From assembly GCF_003171515.1 (NCBI RefSeq), contig NC_089399.1, forward strand, positions 2,356,001-2,420,000: a DNA stretch of 64,000 nt. The letters are read 5' to 3'. The position numbers and the translations under genes were made by a program. Below are positions 1-9,379 of this stretch, in pieces; the stretch's first letter is position 1; every line of letters begins with the position of its first letter. Under the pieces are notes generated by a model. That model did no database searches, had not been told where the DNA came from, and worked only from the letters and a program-made list of their open reading frames with translations. This stretch comes from Pyrenophora tritici-repentis. Its lineage: Eukaryota > Ascomycota > Dothideomycetes > Pleosporales > Pleosporaceae.

Positions 1-1437
1 ACCACTAAGCCGTACGAGAAATCGCGCCTCGTTGTTCAGGGTTATGCCGATGATGGAAAACGGATTGTGCTCACACAAAGCCCGACGATCCAGCGCGCCA
101 GTCAGCGCATTATTATCGCGCTTGCACCCTCACTGCTTCAAATGGGCATGACGCTATGGCTTCGAGATATCACGCAGGCGTACACGCAAGCCGATGACCA
201 TCTCCAGCGCACGATCATCGCGGATCTTCCCACGCAACTCCGCAATGTCTACCCCAAAGGCACCATCATGGTGGTCGTGAAGCCGCTGTACGGCATCGCC
301 GAGGCAGGAGCGTACTGGTGGTCAACCTACTTCAAACACCATACCACGACACTCGGGATGGAAACATCAACCTATGACCCGTGCCTCTTAATCACCAAGC
401 CAACGGCGTTAGGCTTTGGTATTGTCGGCATGCAAACTGATGACACGCTCGGTCTGTCCGATGACGTGTTTGCCAATAAGGAGAGCAAGGAGCTGCGCTT
501 CAGCGCCAAAGAGAAGCAGTTTCTTACTACTAACAACCCTATCGACTTTAACGGGTGCGTCGTTAGTCTCACAACAGACGGCGTGATCACACTACGCCAA
601 AAGAAACAAGGTGAGAAACTGGAGATCGCAACTGACAAGAAGACGTACATTCAACAACGCGCACGTGGCGCTTACATCGCGACAATCTGTCAACCCGAAG
701 CAAGCTTCGACCTCGCCGCTGCTGCGCAAGCGAGTGAGCCTACAAAAGAAGAAATATCCAAGTTAAACAAACGCATCGAATGGCAAAAGAAGAACCTCTG
801 CCATGGGTTGACCTACGTACCTCTGGACATACGCAACCTCAAGCTGTTTACCCTAGTCGACGCGTCCTTTGCCAACAACAAGGATATGAGCTCCCAGATG
901 GGATTCGTCATCGTACTCGGCAATGAAGTTACCTCAAGCGACACAAACTTCGGGATACGTGGCAACATCGTCCACTGGTCCTCAGTCAAATGCAAGCGGA
1001 TCACCAGGAGCGTCCTCGCCTCCGAGATCTACGCGATGGCGCACGGCGTAGATATCGCAGTCGCGATCGGCGGCACCATTGATATGGTCATGGAACGACT
1101 CAACTTACCTAAGGTCCCCATCGTGGTATGCACCGACTCGCGATCGCTATACGATTGCCTTGTCAAGCTCGGCACCACCAAGGAGAAACGCCTTATGATT
1201 GACATCATGGCAATGCGCGAAGCCTACGAGCGCAGCGAACTCATGGATATCAGATGGATCGACGGTCGCGACAACCCAGCAGACTCTATGACAAAGGCAG
1301 GTTGCAACGCCGCGATAGAGAACCTCATCAACTCTAACGAGCTCAACCTCCGAGTGCAAGGGTGGGTCAACCGTGATCGCAACACCAAGCCCACGACCGA
1401 GAGCACCGAGCTCAGCAACCTTGAAGGCACCAAGTAG
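1..1437 (+). CDS. copia pol C-terminus: reverse transcriptase and RNase H (partial, copy A)
   Basis: The reading frame is open from base 1 to the TAG at 1435-1437, so the 5' part of the gene lies outside the window. It encodes the copia-type reverse transcriptase (RVT_2) with the catalytic Asp pair in the motif MQTDDT, where many copia elements have YVDD. A copia RNase H follows, with LVDASFA near its start, CTDSRSLYDC in the middle and RWIDGRDNPAD near the end; the acidic residues expected for metal binding are present. The protein is the same as the corresponding end of the complete polyprotein at 2102-6937. ATG codons inside (for example frame position 67) are internal methionines, not starts. 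Confidence 0.92.
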   Translation, partial: TTKPYEKSRLVVQGYADDGKRIVLTQSPTIQRASQRIIIALAPSLLQMGMTLWLRDITQAYTQADDHLQRTIIADLPTQLRNVYPKGTIMVVVKPLYGIAEAGAYWWSTYFKHHTTTLGMETSTYDPCLLITKPTALGFGIVGMQTDDTLGLSDDVFANKESKELRFSAKEKQFLTTNNPIDFNGCVVSLTTDGVITLRQKKQGEKLEIATDKKTYIQQRARGAYIATICQPEASFDLAAAAQASEPTKEEISKLNKRIEWQKKNLCHGLTYVPLDIRNLKLFTLVDASFANNKDMSSQMGFVIVLGNEVTSSDTNFGIRGNIVHWSSVKCKRITRSVLASEIYAMAHGVDIAVAIGGTIDMVMERLNLPKVPIVVCTDSRSLYDCLVKLGTTKEKRLMIDIMAMREAYERSELMDIRWIDGRDNPADSMTKAGCNAAIENLINSNELNLRVQGWVNRDRNTKPTTESTELSNLEGTK

Positions 1438-1618
1438 TCAACGGGCACGTGTGCGCGATAACGAAGGACACAAGAGGAGGACATAAGGGCATACAGGAAG
1501 GCGTATAGCGCTAGCCGAGATAGGCAACTAGCTACATTTCGGCAGCAGGATATTATTACAGATTTGGAGGATTTGGGGACGGATCTGATCTCCCGGCACA
1601 AAAAGAAAAGATAGTCAG

Positions 1619-1824
1619 TGTTGGGAATCGAACCTGCGGTAGATAAGGCAGCTGGTTGCTGCATGCACGAGCTTGGATTACACGGCTGACTAAGCCGTGT
1701 GGTCCGAGCTCTAGCTGCTGCCTTACTGCCGACCTCCCTCCACCTCCATAGAACAACAAGAACAATCACAATCATTTCAACTCGTTGCAACGAAGGTGAT
1801 TCCGATACCTTAGCCGTATCAACA
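1619..1824 (+). repeat. LTR shared by copies A and B (206 bp)
   Basis: The repeat begins TGTTG and ends CAACA, the usual TG..CA inverted ends of an LTR, and recurs unchanged at 7119-7324. It closes copy A and opens copy B. It contains nested inverted repeats: 1645-1653 pairs with 1717-1725, and 1680-1687 pairs perfectly with 1693-1700 around a 5-base loop. On the minus strand 1634-1623 reads GGTTCGATTCCC, a match to the tRNA B-box consensus. Confidence 0.93.
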
Positions 1825-1832
1825 CTGATCAG

Positions 1833-1842
1833 TGGTTGCTAC
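1833..1842 (+). promoter_or_regulatory. candidate tRNA primer-binding site
   Basis: Eight bases after the 5' LTR the sequence TGGTTGCTAC resembles the start of primer sites complementary to initiator-Met tRNA (Ty1 uses TGGTAGCGCC), with one mismatch in the first seven bases. Position fits a minus-strand primer site, but the spacing and mismatch make this tentative; a half-tRNA primer could bind elsewhere. Confidence 0.3.
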
Positions 1843-2101
1843 ACCACAGATCGGCTAGATATCTGACAAGGAGACCCATCAGCTCTTTTGCTGTGTAGTC
1901 TTGGCCAAGAAGCGACTCCTCCTACCTCACAGTAGCAAGGAGTGCGAAGTACAGCACCGCCCGCAGAGACTACCTATCAAGGTAGCGCTTTCGCCGACAG
2001 TTCTGAAGGAGATCTTGAACGAAAAGATCTGCGTCAACCACGCACAAAAACAACTGACAACGCCTGCAACTAACAGCAAACAATCGACTGACTTCAGCAC
2101 C

Positions 2102-5100
2102 ATGGCACCATACAAGAGCGTCAAGTACCGATCGTGGTACTCCGAGATGCACAAGAGTGAGTATGTCAACGCGGAACTCGACCCGACCGACACAGTCATA
2201 AACACCGACAAACTGAACACTGTCGTCCTCGATTGGGTCGTCCAAGTTGAAGACGATGGACAGTTCGACCTCTTCATCCTCCAGGAGTTCCAAAAGTCCT
2301 TCGAGGATTGGACTCAAGATATCATAAGTGCGGTCGACGTGCGGCTCCGGAAAGCAGTCAAGGAATTGCTCCGACACCGAGGGATTTACATCCAGATCAA
2401 CAGTCGTGACACAGTAATAACGCAACTGTACAACCTCCTCCATCTCTCGTCGTGCCCGATATGGCCTGACGACGAGCTTGAGCTTATGCGACTCGTCGAC
2501 GGTTTCAAGTGTCGACAGCTCACAAACAGCAACTACAGTTACCCTAACCCTCCGCAGCCACCAACAGGATACCCACAAGCACAGTACTCACCGTCGCCAG
2601 CTCAACTCAACGTGACAGCACTCACAAACCTCGCGAAGCTGTACAATAACAACGATAAGTTCAGTGGTGACAAGTATGACGTGCTCAGTCACAAACTGGT
2701 CATCTTTCGAGAGCTTTGCGCCAAAGTCGGCATTCAACCTGGCCAAACTGACCGCTACAAGCTAGCCATCTCCACTATGCTTACTGGCAAAGCGTCAACT
2801 TACTACTACCAATCTATCGCTCCACTTGACCTTGGATACGAAGACATCATCGCGAAACTGGGCGCCTACTTCCACACTACCGAGAACTACCAGTTGTTCT
2901 TGAACGAATGGCGCACCATTATGCTAAAGGACGTCATCGCAAGTAATCCTGACAAGACAATTGCGCAATGCCTTGACTTGCTCATCGACAAGCTCCACAA
3001 GCTGTACCAAGCGATGGCTCAGCAGAATGGACTCAGCGAGTCAAGCCTCACCGGACAACTTGTGTCAGCATGCCAGGGTGTCGAAGCCTGCAGCGCAGTC
3101 CTGATCCGACCTGCGTCGACCTTTGAAGCAGTCGCTTCAGAGCTCCGCAACGCCGTCGGTAACTGGCAACGCTGTCACCCGCATGCTCGAACGCAGTTCA
3201 ACTATGACAATGAACAGACAGACGATGACATCTTCTACACAAACCGACGATACAACCGAAACGACGAACCTCGCGACAGACCCCGAGGCTATGGCACCGG
3301 TCGCTTCAACCGCGGACCGACGCTGTCACGACCGCGATACCCTCCCCGCCGCTCGCACGATAAAAAGTGCTATGTGTGCGGCAAACAAGGATGCTGGTCA
3401 ACGCGACATTCACACGAGGAGCGCAATGAGTCGCACCAACGCTTCAAGACTTATGTCCAAAACCACGATCTCGATGACGACTACGACGTGTTCCTCGCCG
3501 GATTCGAAGGCATCGAGCTTCATGACGAGGCAGAGGACGACGACGGCAACCGCGTTGATGACCTCGATGCGTACTTCCAACATGAACAATTCAACACCGC
3601 TGCTTGCGGAACCATCAACGGGCAAGCGCTCACCATCAACCTCAACGACGCCGCGGCGACCCACGCGATCACTGGGATCGACCCATACGCGTCGGAGACT
3701 GCAAAGGAGGCACCCCACATGTTCACCTTCGATCACCGATATGGTGCTCACTGTTTCCAAGGCATCATGCCCGACACCGGCGCGGCCGGAGTCTCCACTG
3801 CAGGAAAGACCCAGGTCATGGCACTGCAACGCCTCCAGCCATCGGCCACGATCAATGAGTCCACGGCAGGTCGCCACCGAATTCGATTTGGAGATAACCC
3901 AGAGTGTCTCTCACTTGGCGAGGTGAAGGTCAAAACCCCGCTCGGCGTTATACTTTTTGCGGTGATGCCGACCAACACGCCTTTCTTGCTGTGCCTTGCA
4001 GACATGGACCGCCACGGGATCTACCTCAACAATGTTGACAACGTGCTTGTACACGAGTCACGGGAGTACCCCATTGTGCGCAAATGGGGACACCCATGGC
4101 TCCTGCTCGACGACCAAGAGACCGCGACGCACTACCTCACCGAGGTAGAGCTTGCGCAACTCCATCGGCGCTTTGGTCATCCAGCTGCGGGACGACTCTA
4201 CAAGGTCCTCGCGAGAGCAGGTTATGACGAAGTCGATGCGGCGACCATCGAAAAGATCAACAAGTTCTGTCACCAATGTCAGATTACTGGCAAGGCGCCA
4301 GGACGATTTCGGTTTACCCTCCGCGACGATATCAACTTCAACTATCGACTTATCGTCGACGTGATGTACATTAATCAGAGGCCAGTACTTCATGCTATTG
4401 ACGAAGCAACTGCCTTCCAAGCAGCGCGCTTTCTCACCGACATGAAAGCAAGCACAACATGGGACACACTCCGCGCCATGTGGATCGATATGTACGTTGG
4501 TCCGCCTGATGTCATAGCCACCGACGCTGGCAAGAACTTTGCGAGCGAGGAGTTTGTCAACAATGCAAAGACAATGGCCATCGAGGTTGACGAGGTGCCT
4601 GTCGAGGCGCATAACTCCATCGGCAAGGTGGAGCGGTACCATGCGGCCATCCGCCGTGCCTTCGAAGTCATCTCCGCCGACATAGACAGCGACACGTCAT
4701 CTGAACACCTCCTCCAGATGGCTGTGAAAGCCGTCAACGACACTGCTGGTCCAGATGGCCTTGTGCCTACTCTCCTCGTCTTTGGCACCTACCCCCGCCT
4801 ATCCAAGACATCGCCGCCATCACCATCCATCAGCGCGCGCGCGAAAGCGATAAAGAACGCGATGGCGGAGGTCCGCAAGATCAAAGCAAAACGCCAGGTG
4901 AACGACGCACTTGCGACACGCAACGGACCGAACGTCATTGAAACGCTTCAGCTCCCGATCCAGAGCAGCGTAAAGGTTTGGCGCGAGAACCGCGGTTGGA
5001 CTGGTCCCCATACCCTCATCGCCATGAACGACGACCTAACCGCCGCGATTGTCGACGTCGACGGCAGGCAGGCGACATTTCGAGTCACATCGGTGCAGCC

Positions 5101-6937
5101 ATACCACCGCAACAACTCCACCGTTATCCCGCGCGACGACGACGACAACGACAATTGCGGGGATGCGGACGATGACGAGTTTATCCCAGAGACAGAAGTT
5201 CCACCTCCACGAAAGCGCGGTCGCCCCAAAGGCTCCAAAAACAAGCCAAAACCAGCTCCCATCGAGACCAACGACGTCAACCTCACGCAACGCGAGGAGG
5301 ACGACTTAGTGCTGTCCAAGAAGCTGCGTGCCACTGGCAAGATCACAACCCTAGGCGAACCATTCGAACTATCCACCAAGGCAGAGATTGACGCGCTGAT
5401 CACTCGCGGAGTGTTCCGCTTCGAGGAGTATGACCCTCAGCGCCATGGTGGCATCCGCGTCTTTAAGTCACGGATTGTCAACGAGGTCAAAGGCAAAACT
5501 ACCACTAAGCCGTACGAGAAATCGCGCCTCGTTGTTCAGGGTTATGCCGATGATGGAAAACGGATTGTGCTCACACAAAGCCCGACGATCCAGCGCGCCA
5601 GTCAGCGCATTATTATCGCGCTTGCACCCTCACTGCTTCAAATGGGCATGACGCTATGGCTTCGAGATATCACGCAGGCGTACACGCAAGCCGATGACCA
5701 TCTCCAGCGCACGATCATCGCGGATCTTCCCACGCAACTCCGCAATGTCTACCCCAAAGGCACCATCATGGTGGTCGTGAAGCCGCTGTACGGCATCGCC
5801 GAGGCAGGAGCGTACTGGTGGTCAACCTACTTCAAACACCATACCACGACACTCGGGATGGAAACATCAACCTATGACCCGTGCCTCTTAATCACCAAGC
5901 CAACGGCGTTAGGCTTTGGTATTGTCGGCATGCAAACTGATGACACGCTCGGTCTGTCCGATGACGTGTTTGCCAATAAGGAGAGCAAGGAGCTGCGCTT
6001 CAGCGCCAAAGAGAAGCAGTTTCTTACTACTAACAACCCTATCGACTTTAACGGGTGCGTCGTTAGTCTCACAACAGACGGCGTGATCACACTACGCCAA
6101 AAGAAACAAGGTGAGAAACTGGAGATCGCAACTGACAAGAAGACGTACATTCAACAACGCGCACGTGGCGCTTACATCGCGACAATCTGTCAACCCGAAG
6201 CAAGCTTCGACCTCGCCGCTGCTGCGCAAGCGAGTGAGCCTACAAAAGAAGAAATATCCAAGTTAAACAAACGCATCGAATGGCAAAAGAAGAACCTCTG
6301 CCATGGGTTGACCTACGTACCTCTGGACATACGCAACCTCAAGCTGTTTACCCTAGTCGACGCGTCCTTTGCCAACAACAAGGATATGAGCTCCCAGATG
6401 GGATTCGTCATCGTACTCGGCAATGAAGTTACCTCAAGCGACACAAACTTCGGGATACGTGGCAACATCGTCCACTGGTCCTCAGTCAAATGCAAGCGGA
6501 TCACCAGGAGCGTCCTCGCCTCCGAGATCTACGCGATGGCGCACGGCGTAGATATCGCAGTCGCGATCGGCGGCACCATTGATATGGTCATGGAACGACT
6601 CAACTTACCTAAGGTCCCCATCGTGGTATGCACCGACTCGCGATCGCTATACGATTGCCTTGTCAAGCTCGGCACCACCAAGGAGAAACGCCTTATGATT
6701 GACATCATGGCAATGCGCGAAGCCTACGAGCGCAGCGAACTCATGGATATCAGATGGATCGACGGTCGCGACAACCCAGCAGACTCTATGACAAAGGCAG
6801 GTTGCAACGCCGCGATAGAGAACCTCATCAACTCTAACGAGCTCAACCTCCGAGTGCAAGGGTGGGTCAACCGTGATCGCAACACCAAGCCCACGACCGA
6901 GAGCACCGAGCTCAGCAACCTTGAAGGCACCAAGTAG
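2102..6937 (+). CDS. Ty1/copia gag-pol polyprotein
   Basis: The product (1611 residues) makes and integrates the element's DNA copy. The frame is open upstream from 1901 but has no ATG before 2102, which has a good CACC context, so I start there. Gag occupies the first ~400 residues, then a zinc knuckle with ligands in the order C-X2-C-X4-C-X4-H (from C423). The protease carries DTGAAG (D558). The GAG_pre-integrase zinc finger has LHRRFGH and CHQC. Integrase has the DD35E triad D753, D808, E844. Reverse transcriptase has MQTDDT (D1280/D1281), and RNase H begins near LVDASFA (D1420). Gag and pol share one frame, so their ratio must be set without a frameshift. Basic Gly-Arg-rich residues stand between integrase and reverse transcriptase. 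The frame is uninterrupted. Confidence 0.93.
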   Translation: MAPYKSVKYRSWYSEMHKSEYVNAELDPTDTVINTDKLNTVVLDWVVQVEDDGQFDLFILQEFQKSFEDWTQDIISAVDVRLRKAVKELLRHRGIYIQINSRDTVITQLYNLLHLSSCPIWPDDELELMRLVDGFKCRQLTNSNYSYPNPPQPPTGYPQAQYSPSPAQLNVTALTNLAKLYNNNDKFSGDKYDVLSHKLVIFRELCAKVGIQPGQTDRYKLAISTMLTGKASTYYYQSIAPLDLGYEDIIAKLGAYFHTTENYQLFLNEWRTIMLKDVIASNPDKTIAQCLDLLIDKLHKLYQAMAQQNGLSESSLTGQLVSACQGVEACSAVLIRPASTFEAVASELRNAVGNWQRCHPHARTQFNYDNEQTDDDIFYTNRRYNRNDEPRDRPRGYGTGRFNRGPTLSRPRYPPRRSHDKKCYVCGKQGCWSTRHSHEERNESHQRFKTYVQNHDLDDDYDVFLAGFEGIELHDEAEDDDGNRVDDLDAYFQHEQFNTAACGTINGQALTINLNDAAATHAITGIDPYASETAKEAPHMFTFDHRYGAHCFQGIMPDTGAAGVSTAGKTQVMALQRLQPSATINESTAGRHRIRFGDNPECLSLGEVKVKTPLGVILFAVMPTNTPFLLCLADMDRHGIYLNNVDNVLVHESREYPIVRKWGHPWLLLDDQETATHYLTEVELAQLHRRFGHPAAGRLYKVLARAGYDEVDAATIEKINKFCHQCQITGKAPGRFRFTLRDDINFNYRLIVDVMYINQRPVLHAIDEATAFQAARFLTDMKASTTWDTLRAMWIDMYVGPPDVIATDAGKNFASEEFVNNAKTMAIEVDEVPVEAHNSIGKVERYHAAIRRAFEVISADIDSDTSSEHLLQMAVKAVNDTAGPDGLVPTLLVFGTYPRLSKTSPPSPSISARAKAIKNAMAEVRKIKAKRQVNDALATRNGPNVIETLQLPIQSSVKVWRENRGWTGPHTLIAMNDDLTAAIVDVDGRQATFRVTSVQPYHRNNSTVIPRDDDDNDNCGDADDDEFIPETEVPPPRKRGRPKGSKNKPKPAPIETNDVNLTQREEDDLVLSKKLRATGKITTLGEPFELSTKAEIDALITRGVFRFEEYDPQRHGGIRVFKSRIVNEVKGKTTTKPYEKSRLVVQGYADDGKRIVLTQSPTIQRASQRIIIALAPSLLQMGMTLWLRDITQAYTQADDHLQRTIIADLPTQLRNVYPKGTIMVVVKPLYGIAEAGAYWWSTYFKHHTTTLGMETSTYDPCLLITKPTALGFGIVGMQTDDTLGLSDDVFANKESKELRFSAKEKQFLTTNNPIDFNGCVVSLTTDGVITLRQKKQGEKLEIATDKKTYIQQRARGAYIATICQPEASFDLAAAAQASEPTKEEISKLNKRIEWQKKNLCHGLTYVPLDIRNLKLFTLVDASFANNKDMSSQMGFVIVLGNEVTSSDTNFGIRGNIVHWSSVKCKRITRSVLASEIYAMAHGVDIAVAIGGTIDMVMERLNLPKVPIVVCTDSRSLYDCLVKLGTTKEKRLMIDIMAMREAYERSELMDIRWIDGRDNPADSMTKAGCNAAIENLINSNELNLRVQGWVNRDRNTKPTTESTELSNLEGTK

Positions 6938-7099
6938 TCAACGGGCACGTGTGCGCGATAACGAAGGACACAAGAGGAGGACATAAGGGCATACAGGAAG
7001 GCGTATAGCGCTAGCCGAGATAGGCAACTAGCTACATTTCGGCAGCAGGATATTATTACAGATTTGGAGGATTTGGGGACGGATCTGATCTCCCGGCAC

Positions 7100-7111
7100 A
7101 AAAAGAAAAGA
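7100..7111 (+). other. probable polypurine tract of copy B
   Basis: A run of A and G (AAAAAGAAAAGA) ends seven bases before the 3' LTR, the position where plus-strand DNA synthesis is primed in LTR retrotransposons. The same tract occurs at 1600-1611 in copy A. Assignment rests on position and composition only. Confidence 0.5.
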
Positions 7112-7118
7112 TAGTCAG

Positions 7119-7324
7119 TGTTGGGAATCGAACCTGCGGTAGATAAGGCAGCTGGTTGCTGCATGCACGAGCTTGGATTACACGGCTGACTAAGCCGTGT
7201 GGTCCGAGCTCTAGCTGCTGCCTTACTGCCGACCTCCCTCCACCTCCATAGAACAACAAGAACAATCACAATCATTTCAACTCGTTGCAACGAAGGTGAT
7301 TCCGATACCTTAGCCGTATCAACA
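7119..7324 (+). repeat. 3' LTR of copy B (206 bp)
   Basis: Identical to 1619-1824, with TGTTG and CAACA ends. Host or older repeat DNA starts at 7325. LTR identity within the copy implies little time since insertion or recent gene conversion. Confidence 0.93.
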
Positions 7325-7620
7325 GAGGGAGAAGAGATAGAGATAAAGAGATAAAGAGAGAGAGTAAGCTATAAAAGTACTGATAAAAACCAAGTTAAGA
7401 GTAAATAACATTAAAGACTTAAGTAGTTTAAGGCTTTAGAAAAGGTACTAGAGTATATAAAATTAAGGAGAGGGAAACTTAATAACTAAGATAGTAAGGT
7501 AAATACATTAAATAAGATTTCTAACTTTACACTAGAACATTAGAGTACTCCGACTAAAGTCCAAAAGAGTAGATTCGCCACATATTGGTAGACTTAAATA
7601 GATAACGAAACCCCGCATTT
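7325..7620. other. AT-rich decayed strip beside the retrotransposon
   Basis: The strip is markedly AT-rich and purine-biased at its start (repeated GAGATA/AAAGAGA units), then rich in TAA, TTA and ATA with stops in every frame and no coding signal. In ascomycetes such composition next to transposons often marks old repeats mutated by RIP (C to T in CpA context). That origin is inference; no intact relative is in the window to compare. Confidence 0.6.
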
Positions 7621-7846
7621 CGGCCACACTCCTAAGTCCTGCTCTGCCAGAAACCTATCCAACTCTTCGGTACAGCCGGCCGTCATGTATCTCAGAGGGT
7701 GGAAGTATCCAGTTTGAATTCACTGTATCGGATACAGGCCCAGAAGCGGCGGGGAGTCTGCTGCTGGATATGTTTTCGGCTATGGCATCGCCTTTGGGAG
7801 TGTCGTGCTTCTCCATAGACGCCGCCTGATTCTCCTCACTTCTCAT
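7594..7846 (-). pseudogene. possible frame-broken gene tail
   Basis: On the minus strand an open frame from 7846 gives a protein-like sequence to about 7672. The neighbouring frame then reads TEELDRFLAEQDLGVWPKC and ends at the TAA 7596-7594, resembling the C-terminus of a fungal protein. The two parts lie in different frames with no splice signal between them, so a single-base indel is the simplest reading. I do not recognise the family. It borders the AT-rich strip, in keeping with decay. Confidence 0.25.
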
Positions 7847-8628
7847 GGTATCGTTGATAGACTTTTAGAACTGTTAGAGAAAACCGTTGTCTGTGAGATG
7901 AAACATACAGATGCATCTGCTTGAGTAGTTGGACGCTGTGCTTTCTCGCAGCATCTACGTAGATGGTCGTAATGTTGTTGGAGACCCATGTTGAGATGGC
8001 TAATGTGTTGTTTTGGGGTTGAGTACTAGAATAAGGAAAGTATGGTAGGGAGAATGTAAAGAGATGAGGGAGGAGGAATGATCTGACTATTGTAGTGGAT
8101 TGCTTGCTTGCTAGAACATTCAGATGCATCACGTTTGCGCTGGCGCATTGTTGTCGGCTATGCAATGCACATTATCGCCTGCTTGGTACGTGTACGCTGC
8201 TTGTAAGTCACAAATAACTGTAGTGATGCATATGGAAACGATTGACTACTGTAATCTTTGAACATAAAATGATGACATGGCTGCTTTGGTTTGCGCATTC
8301 GATGAACTGCGCGTTTGAGGCTACGTAGGTAGAGTCAGGGCTGTCATCTCGCGCAGAAAATCAGATATCTTGGGCAAGATCAAATCATCGCAAATTTGCT
8401 ATATCTGTCTCTATTATGAGTAACTAGTACTTGTGACGATCGCGAATGATCTGGGGGCAAGGTGCCAATACCAATCAGGCAAGGCGCCGCCAAGACTCGC
8501 TTCTATCCGCGATAGCAATATCCTCCCCCACCGAGGCTGGCGGAATTCCTCTCACGAACTTTCGACGACACGACCAACGGCAGTCACTCTTTACAACCAG
8601 AACCGATTGACTACCTCAAGCACTAGCC
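7847..8628. other. no gene seen; upstream region of RPL12
   Basis: Both strands hold only short frames without family resemblance. The last ~200 bases before 8629 should contain the RPL12 promoter and 5' UTR, but I see no clear TATA box. Confidence 0.5.
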
Positions 8629-9379
8629 ATGCGTGAGTATCATCCTTCTGGTCGGCTACGAAGAGAGGCGGATTTCCTGAGTGGCTAGAGCGCCCGACGG
8701 GTGTATCTGTAGTACTCAGAAAATTCGACTTCTTCAACAGCCAGGCTCACCTGAAACGCCATGCGCTTACATTTCCAAAGCTCCCAAGATCGATCCCTCC
8801 GAGGTGAAGGTTATTCACCTCCGTGCGACTGGTGGTGAAGTCGGTGCTTCATCCGCGCTCGCCCCCAAGATCGGTCCTCTTGGTCTGTCGCCAAAGAGTA
8901 CGTTTTGAATCCTCGAAGAAGACGCTCGGATAGATGGCTAATTAGTCTGTAGAGGTCGGTGAAGATATCGCCAAGGCCACTGGTGACTGGAAGGGTCTCC
9001 GTGTCACTGTCAAGTTGACCATCCAAAACCGTCAAGCCGCCGTCTCCGTCGTTCCCTCGGCCTCTTCGCTCGTCATCAAGGCGCTCAAGGAGCCTCCTCG
9101 CGACCGCAAGAAGGAGAAGAACATCAAGCACACCAAGAGCATTCCTCTCGATGAGATCATCAGCATTGCCCGCACCATGAGGTTCAAGTCGATGGCCAAG
9201 GACCTCAAGGGTACCGTCCTTGAGATTCTCGGAACTGCTTTCAGCACTGGCTGCAAGGTCGATGGCCGCAGCCCCAAGGACATCTCGGACGACATCAAGG
9301 CCGGCGAGATTGAGAGTAAGTTTTTAAAGGTACTTGCGGAGATGGCTCGTGCTAACAAAACCTAGTTCCTGAGGAGTAA
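8629..9379 (+). CDS. RPL12: 60S ribosomal protein L12 (uL11)
   Basis: Exons by splice signals and frame: 8629-8632, 8781-8897, 8953-9315, 9366-9379, giving 165 residues, the usual length of eukaryotic L12. The protein begins [20 protein letters not shown] and ends GEIEIPEE. uL11 forms the base of the ribosomal stalk, binding the GTPase-associated region of large-subunit rRNA. The N-terminal L11 domain and the C-terminal rRNA-binding domain (KTTSIPLDE-like segment, here [10 protein letters not shown]) are complete. The first coding exon is only four bases (ATG plus one base), so the start codon is separated from the rest of the gene by a 148-base intron; ribosomal protein genes with introns just after the start are common in fungi. 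The last exon is 14 bases. Confidence 0.95.

Larger units (their letters stand above)
1..1824 (+). mobile_element. 3' part of a Ty1/copia LTR retrotransposon (copy A, cut by window edge)
   Basis: Positions 1-1824 appear identical to 5501-7324, an offset of exactly 5500 bases. They hold the reverse transcriptase/RNase H end of pol, the 3' untranslated part and one LTR. The left part lies outside the window. This copy shares its LTR (1619-1824) with the complete copy that follows, so the two stand head to tail with no intervening host DNA. The identity suggests very recent origin of the duplication, or a sequencing/assembly artefact of a repeat. Confidence 0.93.
1619..7324 (+). mobile_element. 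complete Ty1/copia LTR retrotransposon (copy B, 5706 bp)
   Basis: Two identical 206-base LTRs (1619-1824 and 7119-7324) enclose a 5294-base internal region with one long open gag-pol frame, a purine tract next to the 3' LTR and a candidate primer site after the 5' LTR. Protein order is gag, protease, integrase, reverse transcriptase, RNase H; integrase before reverse transcriptase defines Ty1/copia. The frame has no stop or frameshift, so the element may be competent. No target-site duplication can be read, because the 5' LTR is preceded by another copy rather than host DNA. The base after the 3' LTR begins GAGGG. Confidence 0.93.

Noticed and set aside
1621..1725. A functional tRNA gene on the minus strand of the LTR
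   Set aside because: The B box is good, but the T-stem does not pair fully, no acceptor stem is visible, and the sequence is part of a transposon LTR.
3123..3926. A 267-codon frame inside copia gag-pol
   Set aside because: Out-of-frame shadow of the polyprotein, low-complexity Thr/Arg/Ser; the polyprotein frame shows the zinc knuckle and protease over the same bases.
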